Positions 52,051-60,698 of a stretch of 64,000 nt of DNA are shown here, one piece after another (position 1 is the first letter of the stretch; every line of letters begins with the position of its first letter). The DNA is from Tenacibaculum jejuense (GTDB taxonomy: Bacteria; Bacteroidota; Bacteroidia; Flavobacteriales; Flavobacteriaceae): assembly GCF_900198195.1 (NCBI RefSeq), contig NZ_LT899436.1:186001-250000 (forward strand). The letters run 5' to 3'. Position numbers and translations under genes: made by a program. The notes beneath the pieces were generated by a model that made no database searches, was not told the DNA's origin, and saw nothing but the letters and a program-made list of their open reading frames with translations.

Positions 52051-54234
52051 ATGGCTACAATTAGATTTAATGCATTGCAGGAAACTCTTAACAGAGTACC
52101 GGTGTTAGTGGAAGAAAAAGAGCGTCGATCTCAGTTATATGCTAAATATGTATTTAATGAAAAAGCGATGCTTCAATATATGACAGCTGAAGCTTATAGA
52201 AGTGTAAGAGATGCTGTAGAGTTCGGACATAAGATAGACAGGAAGATTGCAGATCAAATTGCTGTAAGTATGAAAGATTGGGCTTTATCTAAAGGAGCTA
52301 CACATTATACACATTGGTTTCAGCCATTAACAGGTTCTACAGCAGAAAAACATGATGCGTTTTTTGAAACCATTGAAGGAGGTAATGCCATGGAATTATT
52401 TGATGGAGGAAAATTAGTACAACAAGAACCTGATGCTTCTTCTTTTCCTCATGGAGGAATTCGAAACACTTTTGAAGCTCGTGGTTATACCGCTTGGGAT
52501 CCTACTTCACCTGCTTTTATTTATGATACTACATTATGTATTCCAACAGTTTTTGTAGCGTATACAGGTGAAGCTTTAGATAATAAAACTCCATTATTAA
52601 GAGCGTTACAAGCCGTTGATGATGCTGCAACTGCAGTTTGCAAATATTTTGATAAAAATGTAACCAAAGTCTCAGCTACTCTAGGTTGGGAGCAAGAATA
52701 TTTTTTAATTGATAAAGCTTTAGCCGCTTCTCGTCCTGATATTATGATGACAGGAAGAACTTTGTTAGGTCATGCTTCAGCAAAAGGGCAACAATTAGAT
52801 GATCATTATTTTGGTTCAATTCCAACTCGTATTTTAAACTTTATGCGAGATTTAGAGCAAGAATGTATGTTACTTGGAATTCCTGTAAAAACAAGACATA
52901 ATGAAGTTGCGCCGAATCAGTTTGAGGTTGCACCAATTTTTGAGGAAGCGAACTTAGCTGTTGATCATAATTCATTATTAATGGATTTGATGAAAAAGGT
53001 TTCTCAAAAGCATAATTTTAAAGTTTTGTTTCATGAAAAGCCTTTCAAAGGAATTAATGGATCTGGAAAACATAACAATTGGAGTTTAAGTACAAATACT
53101 GGAGTCAATTTATTGAGTCCTGGAAAAACTCCAATGAAAAACCTTCAATTTTTAACCTTTTTTGTAAATACAATTAAAGCGGTTTATGAATATGAAGAAT
53201 TGATTCGAGCTTCTATAGCTAGCGCAGGAAACGATCATCGATTAGGTGCAAATGAAGCTCCGCCAGCAATTATATCTGTTTTTATTGGATCTCAACTTTC
53301 ACAGGTTTTAGATGAATTAGAGAATGTAACCAAAGGAAAACTTTCACCAAAGGAAAAAACTGATCTAAAACTCAATATTATTGGTAAAATTCCAGAAATT
53401 TTATTGGATAATACAGATAGAAATAGAACATCGCCATTTGCGTTTACAGGGAATAAGTTTGAATTAAGAGCTGTTGGTTCTTGGTCGAATTGTGCTGGAC
53501 CAATGACAGTTTTAAATACGATTATAGCGAAGCAGCTTAAAGATTTTAAAGTAGAAGTTGACAAGTTGGTCGACGGTAAAGGATTGAAAAAAGATGAAGC
53601 AGTATTTAATGTATTACGTGAATATATTAAAGCTTCAAAAGATATTCGATTCGAAGGTGATGGTTATGGTGATTCTTGGGAAAAGGAAGCAAAGAAAAGA
53701 GGATTGAGTAATCACAGAACCACACCAGAAGCTTTAAAAGCAAAGATTAGTGATAAAAATATTGCTGTTTTTGAAGAAATGAAAGTGATGAATCGTGTGG
53801 AGCTAGAAGCTCGTCATGAAATTGAGTTAGAAGAATACGCGAAACGAATTCAGATAGAGAGTAGGGTTTTAGGAGATATTTCTAGAAATCATGTAATTCC
53901 TACGGTAATTCAATATCAAAATACATTAATAGAAAATGTAAAAGGATTAAAAGAAATCTTTGGTAATGATTATCAAAAATATGCTTCGGAACAAATAGAT
54001 TTAATTAAGAGAATATCGAATCATATTGTAGAGATTAATTCTATGATTGAAGATATGACTGATCAACGCAAAAAAGCAAATAAGTTATCTGGTCAAAAGA
54101 ATGCAGAAGCGTATTGTAATAAGGTGAAGCCATATTTAGAAGATATTCGTTATCATGTAGATAAATTAGAATTATTAGTAGATGATAACTTATGGCCATT
54201 AACAAAATATAGAGAGTTATTATTTACTAAATAA
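52051..54234 (+). CDS. glnN: Glutamine synthetase type III
   Basis: A 727-residue type III glutamine synthetase, the form best known from Bacteroides and cyanobacteria (GlnN), a dodecamer with low similarity to types I and II. The ATP/glutamate-binding parts are visible as TLGWEQEYFLIDKA, then NEVAPNQFEVAPIFEEANLAVDHN and KPFKGINGSGKHNNWS, and a helical C-terminal part from about residue 590. Its length is normal for the type. With the type II gene on the opposite strand, the organism has two separate systems of glutamine synthesis under a shared intergenic region. Confidence 0.97.
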   Translation: MATIRFNALQETLNRVPVLVEEKERRSQLYAKYVFNEKAMLQYMTAEAYRSVRDAVEFGHKIDRKIADQIAVSMKDWALSKGATHYTHWFQPLTGSTAEKHDAFFETIEGGNAMELFDGGKLVQQEPDASSFPHGGIRNTFEARGYTAWDPTSPAFIYDTTLCIPTVFVAYTGEALDNKTPLLRALQAVDDAATAVCKYFDKNVTKVSATLGWEQEYFLIDKALAASRPDIMMTGRTLLGHASAKGQQLDDHYFGSIPTRILNFMRDLEQECMLLGIPVKTRHNEVAPNQFEVAPIFEEANLAVDHNSLLMDLMKKVSQKHNFKVLFHEKPFKGINGSGKHNNWSLSTNTGVNLLSPGKTPMKNLQFLTFFVNTIKAVYEYEELIRASIASAGNDHRLGANEAPPAIISVFIGSQLSQVLDELENVTKGKLSPKEKTDLKLNIIGKIPEILLDNTDRNRTSPFAFTGNKFELRAVGSWSNCAGPMTVLNTIIAKQLKDFKVEVDKLVDGKGLKKDEAVFNVLREYIKASKDIRFEGDGYGDSWEKEAKKRGLSNHRTTPEALKAKISDKNIAVFEEMKVMNRVELEARHEIELEEYAKRIQIESRVLGDISRNHVIPTVIQYQNTLIENVKGLKEIFGNDYQKYASEQIDLIKRISNHIVEINSMIEDMTDQRKKANKLSGQKNAEAYCNKVKPYLEDIRYHVDKLELLVDDNLWPLTKYRELLFTK

Positions 54235-54240
54235 GATGTT

Positions 54241-54717
54241 TTGAAGATCCTACCTTTTACAGAAGAGCATTGGAAACAAGTCACTAAAATTTACGAAGAG
54301 GGAATTCAAACAGGAAATGCTACTTTTCGAACTCAGGTTCCAGATTGGGAAACGTGGAATTCTAATTGTCACAAACATAGTCGGTTTGTGTTCATTAGTA
54401 AAGAAGAAGTTTTAGGTTGGTATGCGTTGACTCCAGTTTCTGCCAGATTTGAATACAGAGGTGTGGCCGAGGTAAGTGTTTACATTAAACCATCTGTAAT
54501 AGGGAAAGGTATTGGTTCCTTATTAATGAATAATTTGATCCAATCTTCTGAGGTAAACGGAATTTGGACTTTATATTCAAGTATGTTTCCTGAAAACATA
54601 GGAAGTGTTCGTCTTCACGAGAAATTTGGATTTAGAAAAGTTGGTTTTAGAGAAAGAATTGCTGAGCAGAATGGAGTTTGGAGGGATACAGTAATATATG
54701 AACGAAGAAGTAAATAA
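54241..54717 (+). CDS. GNAT N-acetyltransferase, phosphinothricin-acetyltransferase-like
   Basis: 158 residues. The pattern KIYEEGIQTGNATFRTQVPDW near the N-terminus, VYIKPSVIGKGIGSLLMN (motif A) and NIGSVRLHEKFGFRKVGFRERI with the terminal VWRDTVIYERR are typical of the PAT/MddA/ArsN type that acetylates phosphinothricin, methionine sulfone or similar glutamate analogues. It starts 6 bp after the type III glutamine synthetase gene with a TTG codon (no ATG is available in frame), so the two are co-transcribed. Because such enzymes detoxify glutamine-synthetase inhibitors, this position is suggestive, but the substrate is unproven. Confidence 0.85.
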   Translation: MKILPFTEEHWKQVTKIYEEGIQTGNATFRTQVPDWETWNSNCHKHSRFVFISKEEVLGWYALTPVSARFEYRGVAEVSVYIKPSVIGKGIGSLLMNNLIQSSEVNGIWTLYSSMFPENIGSVRLHEKFGFRKVGFRERIAEQNGVWRDTVIYERRSK

Positions 54718-54728
54718 CAGTAAATTAC

Positions 54729-54759
54729 TTTGGTAGTCTTACCTTTTAAAGTAATTTTG
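54729..54759 (+). promoter_or_regulatory. Promoter of purM
   Basis: TTTG at 54729-54732 and TAATTTTG at 54752-54759, separated by 19 bp. The leader before the ATG at 54782 is about 20 nt. It lies after the acetyltransferase stop codon. Confidence 0.72.
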
Positions 54760-54781
54760 TGCTCAACAACAACACAAAATA

Positions 54782-55960
54782 ATGAGTCAAGAAGTTTCTA
54801 AGAGATACGCACAAAGAGGTGTTTCTGCATCTAAAGAAGATGTACACAATGCGATTAAGAATATCGATAAAGGTTTGTTTCCTAAAGCATTTTGTAAAAT
54901 CGTACCAGATTATTTAACGAATGATGATGAACATTGTTTAATTATGCATGCAGATGGTGCTGGAACAAAATCATCTTTAGCATATATGTATTGGAAAGAA
55001 ACTGGAGATGTTTCTGTATGGAAAGGTATTGCTCAAGATGCGTTAATCATGAATATTGATGATTTGTTATGTGTCGGAGCAACAGATAATATTATGTTAT
55101 CTTCTACTATCGGAAGAAACAAGAATTTAATTCCAGGTGAAGTTTTATCGGCAATTATAAATGGAACGGAAGAGTTAATAGCAGAGTTGAAAGAATTTGG
55201 TGTAACAATTCATTCAACTGGTGGTGAAACTGCCGATGTTGGAGATTTAGTACGTACAATTATTGTAGATTCTACGGTAACTGCTCGTATGAAGCGCGAA
55301 GATGTAATCGATAATGCTAATATTCAAGCTGGAGATGTAATTGTAGGGTTGGCTTCTTTCGGTCAAGCTTCTTATGAAAAGGAATATAATGGAGGAATGG
55401 GAAGTAACGGATTAACTTCCGCTCGTCATGATGTTTTCAATAATTATTTAGCTGAAAAATATCCAGAGAGTTTTGATGCTGCTGTGCCTTCTGATTTAGT
55501 GTATTCAGGAAATGTAAAGCTTACTGATGAAGTTGAAAATTCACCAATTGATGCTGGTAAATTAGTGCTTTCTCCAACAAGAACTTATGCACCAATTATT
55601 AAAGCGATTTTATCAAAATATAAATCAGACTCGATTCACGGAATGATTCATTGTTCTGGTGGAGCGCAAACAAAAATTTTACACTTTGTAGATAATCTTC
55701 ATATTGTAAAAGATAATATGTTCGAAATTCCACCATTATTTAAATTGATACAAGAGCAATCGAAAACAGATTGGAAAGAAATGTATCAAGTATTTAATTG
55801 CGGACATCGAATGGAGCTTTATGTGAAACCAGATGTTGCTGAAGAAATTATAGCTATTTCAAAATCATTTAATGTAGATGCTCAGATTATAGGTAGAGTA
55901 GAAGCTTCAGAAAATAAGAAGTTAACGATTAATAGTGAATTTGGTACTTTTGAGTACTAG
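54782..55960 (+). CDS. purM: Phosphoribosylformylglycinamidine cyclo-ligase (AIR synthase), Bacteroidota type
   Basis: 392 residues with the AIR-synthase fold. Visible are the N-terminal YAQRGVSASKEDV block, the nucleotide-binding HADGAGTKSSLAYM, the metal/substrate block NIDDLLCVGATDNIM and STGGETADVGDLVRT, and GMIHCSGGAQTKI. It is longer than the E. coli enzyme (345) and some databases name this version only as AIR-synthase-related, but its place directly ahead of prfA (here separated by other genes) and its complete motif set favour PurM. It would close the imidazole ring in purine synthesis. Confidence 0.82.
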   Translation: MSQEVSKRYAQRGVSASKEDVHNAIKNIDKGLFPKAFCKIVPDYLTNDDEHCLIMHADGAGTKSSLAYMYWKETGDVSVWKGIAQDALIMNIDDLLCVGATDNIMLSSTIGRNKNLIPGEVLSAIINGTEELIAELKEFGVTIHSTGGETADVGDLVRTIIVDSTVTARMKREDVIDNANIQAGDVIVGLASFGQASYEKEYNGGMGSNGLTSARHDVFNNYLAEKYPESFDAAVPSDLVYSGNVKLTDEVENSPIDAGKLVLSPTRTYAPIIKAILSKYKSDSIHGMIHCSGGAQTKILHFVDNLHIVKDNMFEIPPLFKLIQEQSKTDWKEMYQVFNCGHRMELYVKPDVAEEIIAISKSFNVDAQIIGRVEASENKKLTINSEFGTFEY

Positions 55961-55976
55961 AATTGACAAAAAAAAT

Positions 55977-56006
55977 AAAAAAGCTTCGAATTTTCGAAGC
56001 TTTTTT
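55977..56006 (+). terminator. Terminator of purM
   Basis: A perfect stem AAAAAAGCTTCGAA against TTCGAAGCTTTTTT with a short loop, followed by T-run. Confidence 0.9.
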
Positions 56007-56058
56007 ATTTGAGTAATTCAAAGTAATAAAAGTGAGACTATGAATATTTTCTTCACAT

Positions 56059-56622
56059 TTATAAGTTTATAGTGACTTCGAATCCTATTGCATCCGAAAT
56101 AGCTCCGTTTTTAAACTTGCTCTTGTAACTTACATTCCAATCTCGTCTGTCAATTTTAAAGCGAGCAAACATTTCTTTTTTATCATAGTTAAATTCAGCA
56201 TTAAAAGTAATTGGTTTTGTAATCTCTTTAATAGTCATGTTTGCGTGAATTTTTCCTTTGTTATTTTTAAAATATTCAATAGTTAAGATCTCTAATTTAG
56301 CTATAGGATATTTTGGGACATCAAAAAAATCAGGATCCTTTAAATGATTAATTAAACTGTCTTTTCCTTCTTGTTCTTTAATGTCGTTATTGGTCATTGA
56401 ATTCATATCTATTACAAATTCACCACCAGTAATTTTATTTCCTTTTTTTATAAAAAAACCTTCTTTGAATTGTATATAACCATCATGCCCTCCGAAATGA
56501 AAAGTATACTCACCAATCCATCTTATGGTACTGTTTTCAGTATTAATAGTTAATTTTTCTTGAGCTTCAATACCAGTAAGCAAAGAAAATAATGACACAA
56601 AAAGAATAATAATTTTTCTCAT
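56059..56622 (-). CDS. YceI family protein
   Basis: A 187-residue exported lipocalin-like protein. The signal peptide is MRKIIILFVSLFSLLTGIEAQ, cleaved before QEKLTINTENSTIRWIG. The core has the YceI patterns FFDVPKYPIAKLEI and IKEITKPITFNAEF, then DRRDWNVSYKS and IGFEVTINL at the end. YceI proteins carry polyisoprenoids such as quinone precursors in the periplasm. I used the ATG at 56622; the longer frame upstream would place a charged segment before the signal. Confidence 0.92.
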   Translation of the reverse strand: MRKIIILFVSLFSLLTGIEAQEKLTINTENSTIRWIGEYTFHFGGHDGYIQFKEGFFIKKGNKITGGEFVIDMNSMTNNDIKEQEGKDSLINHLKDPDFFDVPKYPIAKLEILTIEYFKNNKGKIHANMTIKEITKPITFNAEFNYDKKEMFARFKIDRRDWNVSYKSKFKNGAISDAIGFEVTINL

Positions 56623-56767
56623 CGATTTAGATTTTAGATTCTGAGTAAAACTATTTTTGATATTCGTAAAAACTGTCAAATGATTGTAAAAGAAGTGTAA
56701 AAACTTGTCAATAAATCCTTAATTATAAGTTGATGTATTTTTGAATTTATGTTTTAGATAATTAACA

Positions 56768-57187
56768 TTAATTTTTTGTGATTTCAGATAAAATTAAATG
56801 AGTTGTTGTATCTCCATAATCAATTAACTTATCTATAAATTCTTGTAGATGTAACTGATTTTTTAAAGCTACTTTCATGTGTATATTTTGTGAGCCTGTA
56901 ATTCTATACGCTTTCTTGATTTCAGAAAATTGCTGAGATTCATTCATGAAGATCTTCAGTTTTCCACTGTATAATTTCAGTATAATAAAAGCTTCTATTC
57001 CGTAACCAATTTTCGCATAATCAATATCTGCTGAATATTTTTTAATCACTTCATTGTCTTCAAGCTTTTGAACTCTTTCCCGAACAGCAGAAGGAGATAA
57101 ATTTATTTTTCTACCTATATCGGCAAATGATATTCTAGAGTTTATTTGTATTTCTTTCAGAATGGAAAGATCTATTTCATCAACCAT
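56768..57187 (-). CDS. Lrp/AsnC family transcriptional regulator
   Basis: 139 residues with an N-terminal helix-turn-helix (DLSILKEIQINSRISFADIGRKINLSPSAVRERV) and a C-terminal RAM ligand-binding domain (TGSQNIHMKVALKNQLHLQEFIDKL). Such proteins respond to amino acids and often control the gene that is transcribed away from them. Here the divergent neighbour is a TauE/SafE-type permease, with 130 bp between the two. Confidence 0.93.
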   Translation of the reverse strand: MVDEIDLSILKEIQINSRISFADIGRKINLSPSAVRERVQKLEDNEVIKKYSADIDYAKIGYGIEAFIILKLYSGKLKIFMNESQQFSEIKKAYRITGSQNIHMKVALKNQLHLQEFIDKLIDYGDTTTHLILSEITKN

Positions 57188-57281
57188 TGAATCGTTTGTT
57201 TGTTTGATTTAAAAAAATGAATTCAACTTGATATTTCATAAAACACAACTGAATTAATTTCCTACTAAAATAATGGGTTTT

Positions 57282-57289
57282 TAATTTTG
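57282..57289 (+). promoter_or_regulatory. -7 element of the TauE/SafE gene
   Basis: TAATTTTG, a full match to TAnnTTTG, 28 nt before the start codon. A weak TTTC lies about 20 bp upstream. Confidence 0.55.
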
Positions 57290-57317
57290 AATCAAGATTT
57301 TTTATTGATTTTATTTC

Positions 57318-58043
57318 ATGGCCTTAAGTGTTTTTTTAATATTGATATTAGCAATTTTTCTGGGTTTTTTTATACAAACAGTAGTTGGATTTGCTGGTGC
57401 TTTAGTTGCTTTACCAATTCTATTGATTGGTATGAGTTTGCAAGACGCAATAGCTTACTTGGCTTTATTTTATTTGTATTCAAGTGTCATCTTAGTTTCT
57501 AAGGAATGGAAAAATATAGATAGACCAGTAATTCTTAAATTAGTTTTAGCTACCATTATAGGAGTTGGAATTGGTATTTGGGTGTTGCAGTTTGGAAAAC
57601 CTTTAATTCTGAAAAAACTCTTAGGTGCTTTTATTCTTTTGTATGTTGCTTACACCACTTTCTTAATCAAAAATGAAGGTGTTAAAAATCCCAAATTAGG
57701 CTTTGTGTTTGGGTTATTCGGAGGTTTTTTCTCTGGCTTATTTTCTACTGGCGGACCTTTATATGTTATGGTTGTGAAAAATGATGTTGTTGATATGAAG
57801 GTTTTTAGAGCTACAATGATTGGTGTTTTAGGTTTAATTACACTAACTAGAGTTCCTATATTATTTGTACAAGATATACTAACTGTAAATCATGTTTATG
57901 ATTCATTGTTTGTTATTCCTGTCTTTTTATTAGCAACTTTTTTAGGGAAGAAACTTTATTCTAAACTTAATGAAAAGGCGATGAAAAATATGGTTTTAAG
58001 TCTGCTGTTTATTTCAGGAATAGTTTTATTGATAAAGAGCTAA
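57318..58043 (+). CDS. TauE/SafE family membrane permease
   Basis: 241 residues, about eight membrane helices, in the typical two-half layout. The pattern FIQTVVGFAGALVALPILL near the N-terminus and GLFGGFFSGLFSTGGPLYVM in the middle are the family signatures (G-x-x-x-G-x-x-x-x-G-x-G). These proteins export sulfite, sulfoacetate or related organic anions. It is divergent from an Lrp-type regulator, which probably controls it. The cargo is unknown. Confidence 0.92.
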   Translation: MALSVFLILILAIFLGFFIQTVVGFAGALVALPILLIGMSLQDAIAYLALFYLYSSVILVSKEWKNIDRPVILKLVLATIIGVGIGIWVLQFGKPLILKKLLGAFILLYVAYTTFLIKNEGVKNPKLGFVFGLFGGFFSGLFSTGGPLYVMVVKNDVVDMKVFRATMIGVLGLITLTRVPILFVQDILTVNHVYDSLFVIPVFLLATFLGKKLYSKLNEKAMKNMVLSLLFISGIVLLIKS

Positions 58044-58045
58044 AA

Positions 58046-58471
58046 TTACTTTATTCTATCAAAAACAAAATCAATTGCAAAGTCGTCATTAGCAACTTTG
58101 GCTTTTAATTGATTATTCTCTAACCAATAGGAAATTAATTTAGGAAATTCATTACTTGGGTTTTTACAAGTGAATGAGTTTTTAGTGAGTTCAGTGAATT
58201 CAAATAAAGTTGGTCTTTGGTTTACTCCAGTAACTTGTAAATATTTATTCCCCTGGATTTCAATAATAGCTAGATTTTCTTTAAAAACAGTATCTTTTTC
58301 TTGAAGAGAATATCCAATTCCACTAAAATTTTGATTCCATATTTCAAAAGTTTCTTTTGAATTTTCATTATTAACACGTTTCCATTTTCCTATTAAGAAA
58401 TCCGGATTAGTAACTTCTTGCTTACAAGACACGATTATTAGAAGAAAAAAAATAAAAAATAGCTGTTTCAT
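58046..58471 (-). CDS. Small lipoprotein, possibly DUF6265/lipocalin-like
   Basis: 141 residues with a lipoprotein signal (MKQLFFIFFLLIIVSCK, Cys16). The mature part is small and beta-rich with the pattern LIGKWKRVNNENSKETFEIWN, then NKYLQVTGVN, which resembles the DUF6265 or lipocalin-like lipoproteins that I recall, but this is not certain. A longer frame extends upstream into the promoter and 5' end of prfA; I regard that part as non-coding. Confidence 0.75.
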   Translation of the reverse strand: MKQLFFIFFLLIIVSCKQEVTNPDFLIGKWKRVNNENSKETFEIWNQNFSGIGYSLQEKDTVFKENLAIIEIQGNKYLQVTGVNQRPTLFEFTELTKNSFTCKNPSNEFPKLISYWLENNQLKAKVANDDFAIDFVFDRIK

Positions 58472-58556
58472 ATCAAACAATTTTTGTTCATACGCTGATT
58501 TCCAGTACAACAAATTTAAAGAAAAGTCGTAAATTCGCACACCAACGAAAAGAATA

Positions 58557-59633
58557 ATGCTAGATAAATTACAGATTGTTAAACAACGTTTCGATGAGGT
58601 ATCAGATTTAATCATTCAACCGGATATTATTTCTGATCAAAAACGTTATGTTCAGTTAAATAAGGAATATAAAGATTTAGGTAAAGTTGTAAAAAAAGCG
58701 GACGAATATCAAACGCTTTTAAACAATATAGATGAGGCTAAAGAAATCATTGCAGACGGAAGTGATGCCGAAATGGTCGAAATGGCTAAAATGGAGATGG
58801 ATGAAGCTAAAAATAGAATTCCTGCTTTAGAAGAAGAGATCAAATTTTTATTAATTCCTAAAGACCCTGAAGATGGTAAAAATGCTGTAGTTGAATTACG
58901 TGCAGGAACAGGAGGAGATGAAGCTAGTATTTTCGCTGGAGACTTATTTAGAATGTATTCTAAGTATTGTGAAGGTAAAGGTTGGAAAGTTTCTATTGTA
59001 GATTATAGTGAAGGAACAAATGGTGGATTTAAGGAAATTCAGTTTGAAGTTTCAGGTGAAGATGTCTACGGAACTTTAAAGTTCGAAGCTGGAGTTCATC
59101 GTGTACAACGTGTACCTCAAACAGAAACTCAAGGTAGAGTTCATACTTCTGCTGCAACTTGTATGGTTTTTCCTGAAGCTGAAGAGTTTGATGTTGAAAT
59201 TAATCCAAAAGATGTTCGTATCGATTTCTTCTGTTCATCTGGACCAGGAGGTCAGTCTGTAAATACAACGTATTCAGCAGTTCGTTTAACGCATATTCCA
59301 ACAGGTTTGGTTGCACAATGTCAGGATCAGAAATCTCAGCATAAAAACAAAGAAAAAGCATTTAAAGTATTACGTTCTCGTTTATATGATTTAGAGTTGG
59401 CTAAAAAACAAGCTGAAGATGCAGCAAAAAGAGGTTCTATGGTAACTTCTGGTGATCGTTCGGCTAAGATTAGAACATATAATTATCCACAAGGTCGTGT
59501 TACAGATCATAGAATCGGATTAACACTTTACGATTTACAAAATATTGTAAATGGAGATATTCAAAAAATTATAGACGAGCTTATGCTTGCTGAAAATACT
59601 TCTAAATTAAAAGAGTTAGGAGAAACAATTTAA
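58557..59633 (+). CDS. prfA: Peptide chain release factor 1
   Basis: 358 residues, class I release factor for UAA and UAG. The tripeptide GGQ that triggers hydrolysis is at residues 231-233 in [20 protein letters not shown], and the anticodon-like region lies around residues 180-195 (the PxT-type PQTETQ loop, typical of RF1). Length and layout are normal. A hairpin terminator follows 4 nt after its stop codon. Confidence 0.96.
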   Translation: MLDKLQIVKQRFDEVSDLIIQPDIISDQKRYVQLNKEYKDLGKVVKKADEYQTLLNNIDEAKEIIADGSDAEMVEMAKMEMDEAKNRIPALEEEIKFLLIPKDPEDGKNAVVELRAGTGGDEASIFAGDLFRMYSKYCEGKGWKVSIVDYSEGTNGGFKEIQFEVSGEDVYGTLKFEAGVHRVQRVPQTETQGRVHTSAATCMVFPEAEEFDVEINPKDVRIDFFCSSGPGGQSVNTTYSAVRLTHIPTGLVAQCQDQKSQHKNKEKAFKVLRSRLYDLELAKKQAEDAAKRGSMVTSGDRSAKIRTYNYPQGRVTDHRIGLTLYDLQNIVNGDIQKIIDELMLAENTSKLKELGETI

Positions 59634-59636
59634 TAA

Positions 59637-59662
59637 AGACGCAACCTTTTGGTTGCGTTTTT
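59637..59662 (+). terminator. Terminator of prfA
   Basis: ACGCAACC pairs with GGTTGCGT around TTTT and runs into T residues. Confidence 0.88.
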
Positions 59663-59681
59663 AGTTTATGAAATATTACTA

Positions 59682-60632
59682 ATGAATTACAGTAGAGATA
59701 AAATCATTAACATCGCTTTTTATAATGTTGAAAATCTATTTGATACAATAGATGATCCGTTAACTAATGATGACAAGTTTACACCAACAGGGGAGCGAAA
59801 ATGGACACATAAAAGGTATTTTAAAAAGCTTCAGAAAATAAGTTATGTAATTTCTCAAATAGGGAAAGATTCATCTAACGAAGCTCCAGCAATTGTTGGT
59901 TTAGTTGAGGTAGAAAATACTAAAGTATTGAATGACTTAATTCATCAAAAAAAACTTTTTGAATACGGTTACAGATATATTCATTTTGATTCTAAGGATG
60001 AACGAGGAATAGATACAGCTTTACTCTACAGAGATCAATTTTTTGATCCTGTAAATAGTAAAAAAATTCAATTCGATTTTATTGATGAAAATGGAGAAAG
60101 AGATCATACAAGAGATGTTTTATTAGTTTCTGGTTTTTTAAATGGAGATTTAATTCACATTATCGTAAATCACTGGCCGTCTAGAAGAGAAGGAGAAGAG
60201 ATTACTAAGCCTAAAAGAATAAAAGCAGCTCAAGTAGTTAAACAAGTAATTGAAGAAATAAAAGAGGAAGATCAGCAGGCAAAGATTATTATTATGGGAG
60301 ATTTTAATGATAATCCATCTTCAGAAAGTATTAAAGAGTATTTAGTTTCCGAAGATTTTCATAATCCGATGTTACATCTTCATGCGAAAGGATTAGGTTC
60401 TCTGACGTATAAAAAAGAATGGTTTTTATTCGACCAAATTATCGTTTCTAAGAACCTATTTGAAGATGAGGTTGAACACAAGTTCATAGCAGCAAAAATA
60501 TTTAATAAAAGATGGTTAAAAACTCATAAAGGAAAACGTAAAGGAAGTCCATTTAGAACATATATTGGACCATGGTATAAAGGTGGTTTTTCAGATCACT
60601 TTCCCATTTATGCAAGTTTTTTAAAAAAGTAA
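59682..60632 (+). CDS. Endonuclease/exonuclease/phosphatase family protein
   Basis: A 317-residue soluble protein of the EEP superfamily. The expected motifs occur in order: NIAFYNVENLFDT with the catalytic N, GLVEVEN (Glu for the metal), a central NHWPSRREG, IIMGDFNDNP (D-x-N) and the final FSDHFPI. The protein has no signal peptide in my chosen frame (ATG at 59682; an earlier in-frame start at 59649 lies in the prfA terminator). It could act on DNA, RNA or phospholipid headgroups; the substrate cannot be told from the sequence. Confidence 0.9.
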   Translation: MNYSRDKIINIAFYNVENLFDTIDDPLTNDDKFTPTGERKWTHKRYFKKLQKISYVISQIGKDSSNEAPAIVGLVEVENTKVLNDLIHQKKLFEYGYRYIHFDSKDERGIDTALLYRDQFFDPVNSKKIQFDFIDENGERDHTRDVLLVSGFLNGDLIHIIVNHWPSRREGEEITKPKRIKAAQVVKQVIEEIKEEDQQAKIIIMGDFNDNPSSESIKEYLVSEDFHNPMLHLHAKGLGSLTYKKEWFLFDQIIVSKNLFEDEVEHKFIAAKIFNKRWLKTHKGKRKGSPFRTYIGPWYKGGFSDHFPIYASFLKK

Positions 60633-60649
60633 TTTGAAAAAAAAGGTAA

Positions 60650-60680
60650 AAAAAAACCAGCTGATAAAGCTGGTTTTTTG
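60650..60680. terminator. Bidirectional terminator between the endonuclease-family gene and glmS
   Basis: AACCAGCT pairs with AGCTGGTT around GATAA, with A-run and T-run on either side. Confidence 0.88.
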
Positions 60681-60698
60681 TTTTATTACTTTATTCTA

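Noticed and set aside
58471..58615. Extension of the reverse-strand small lipoprotein to 58615
   Set aside because: It would overlap the 5' part and promoter of prfA and would place 48 residues before an obvious lipoprotein signal peptide at 58471.
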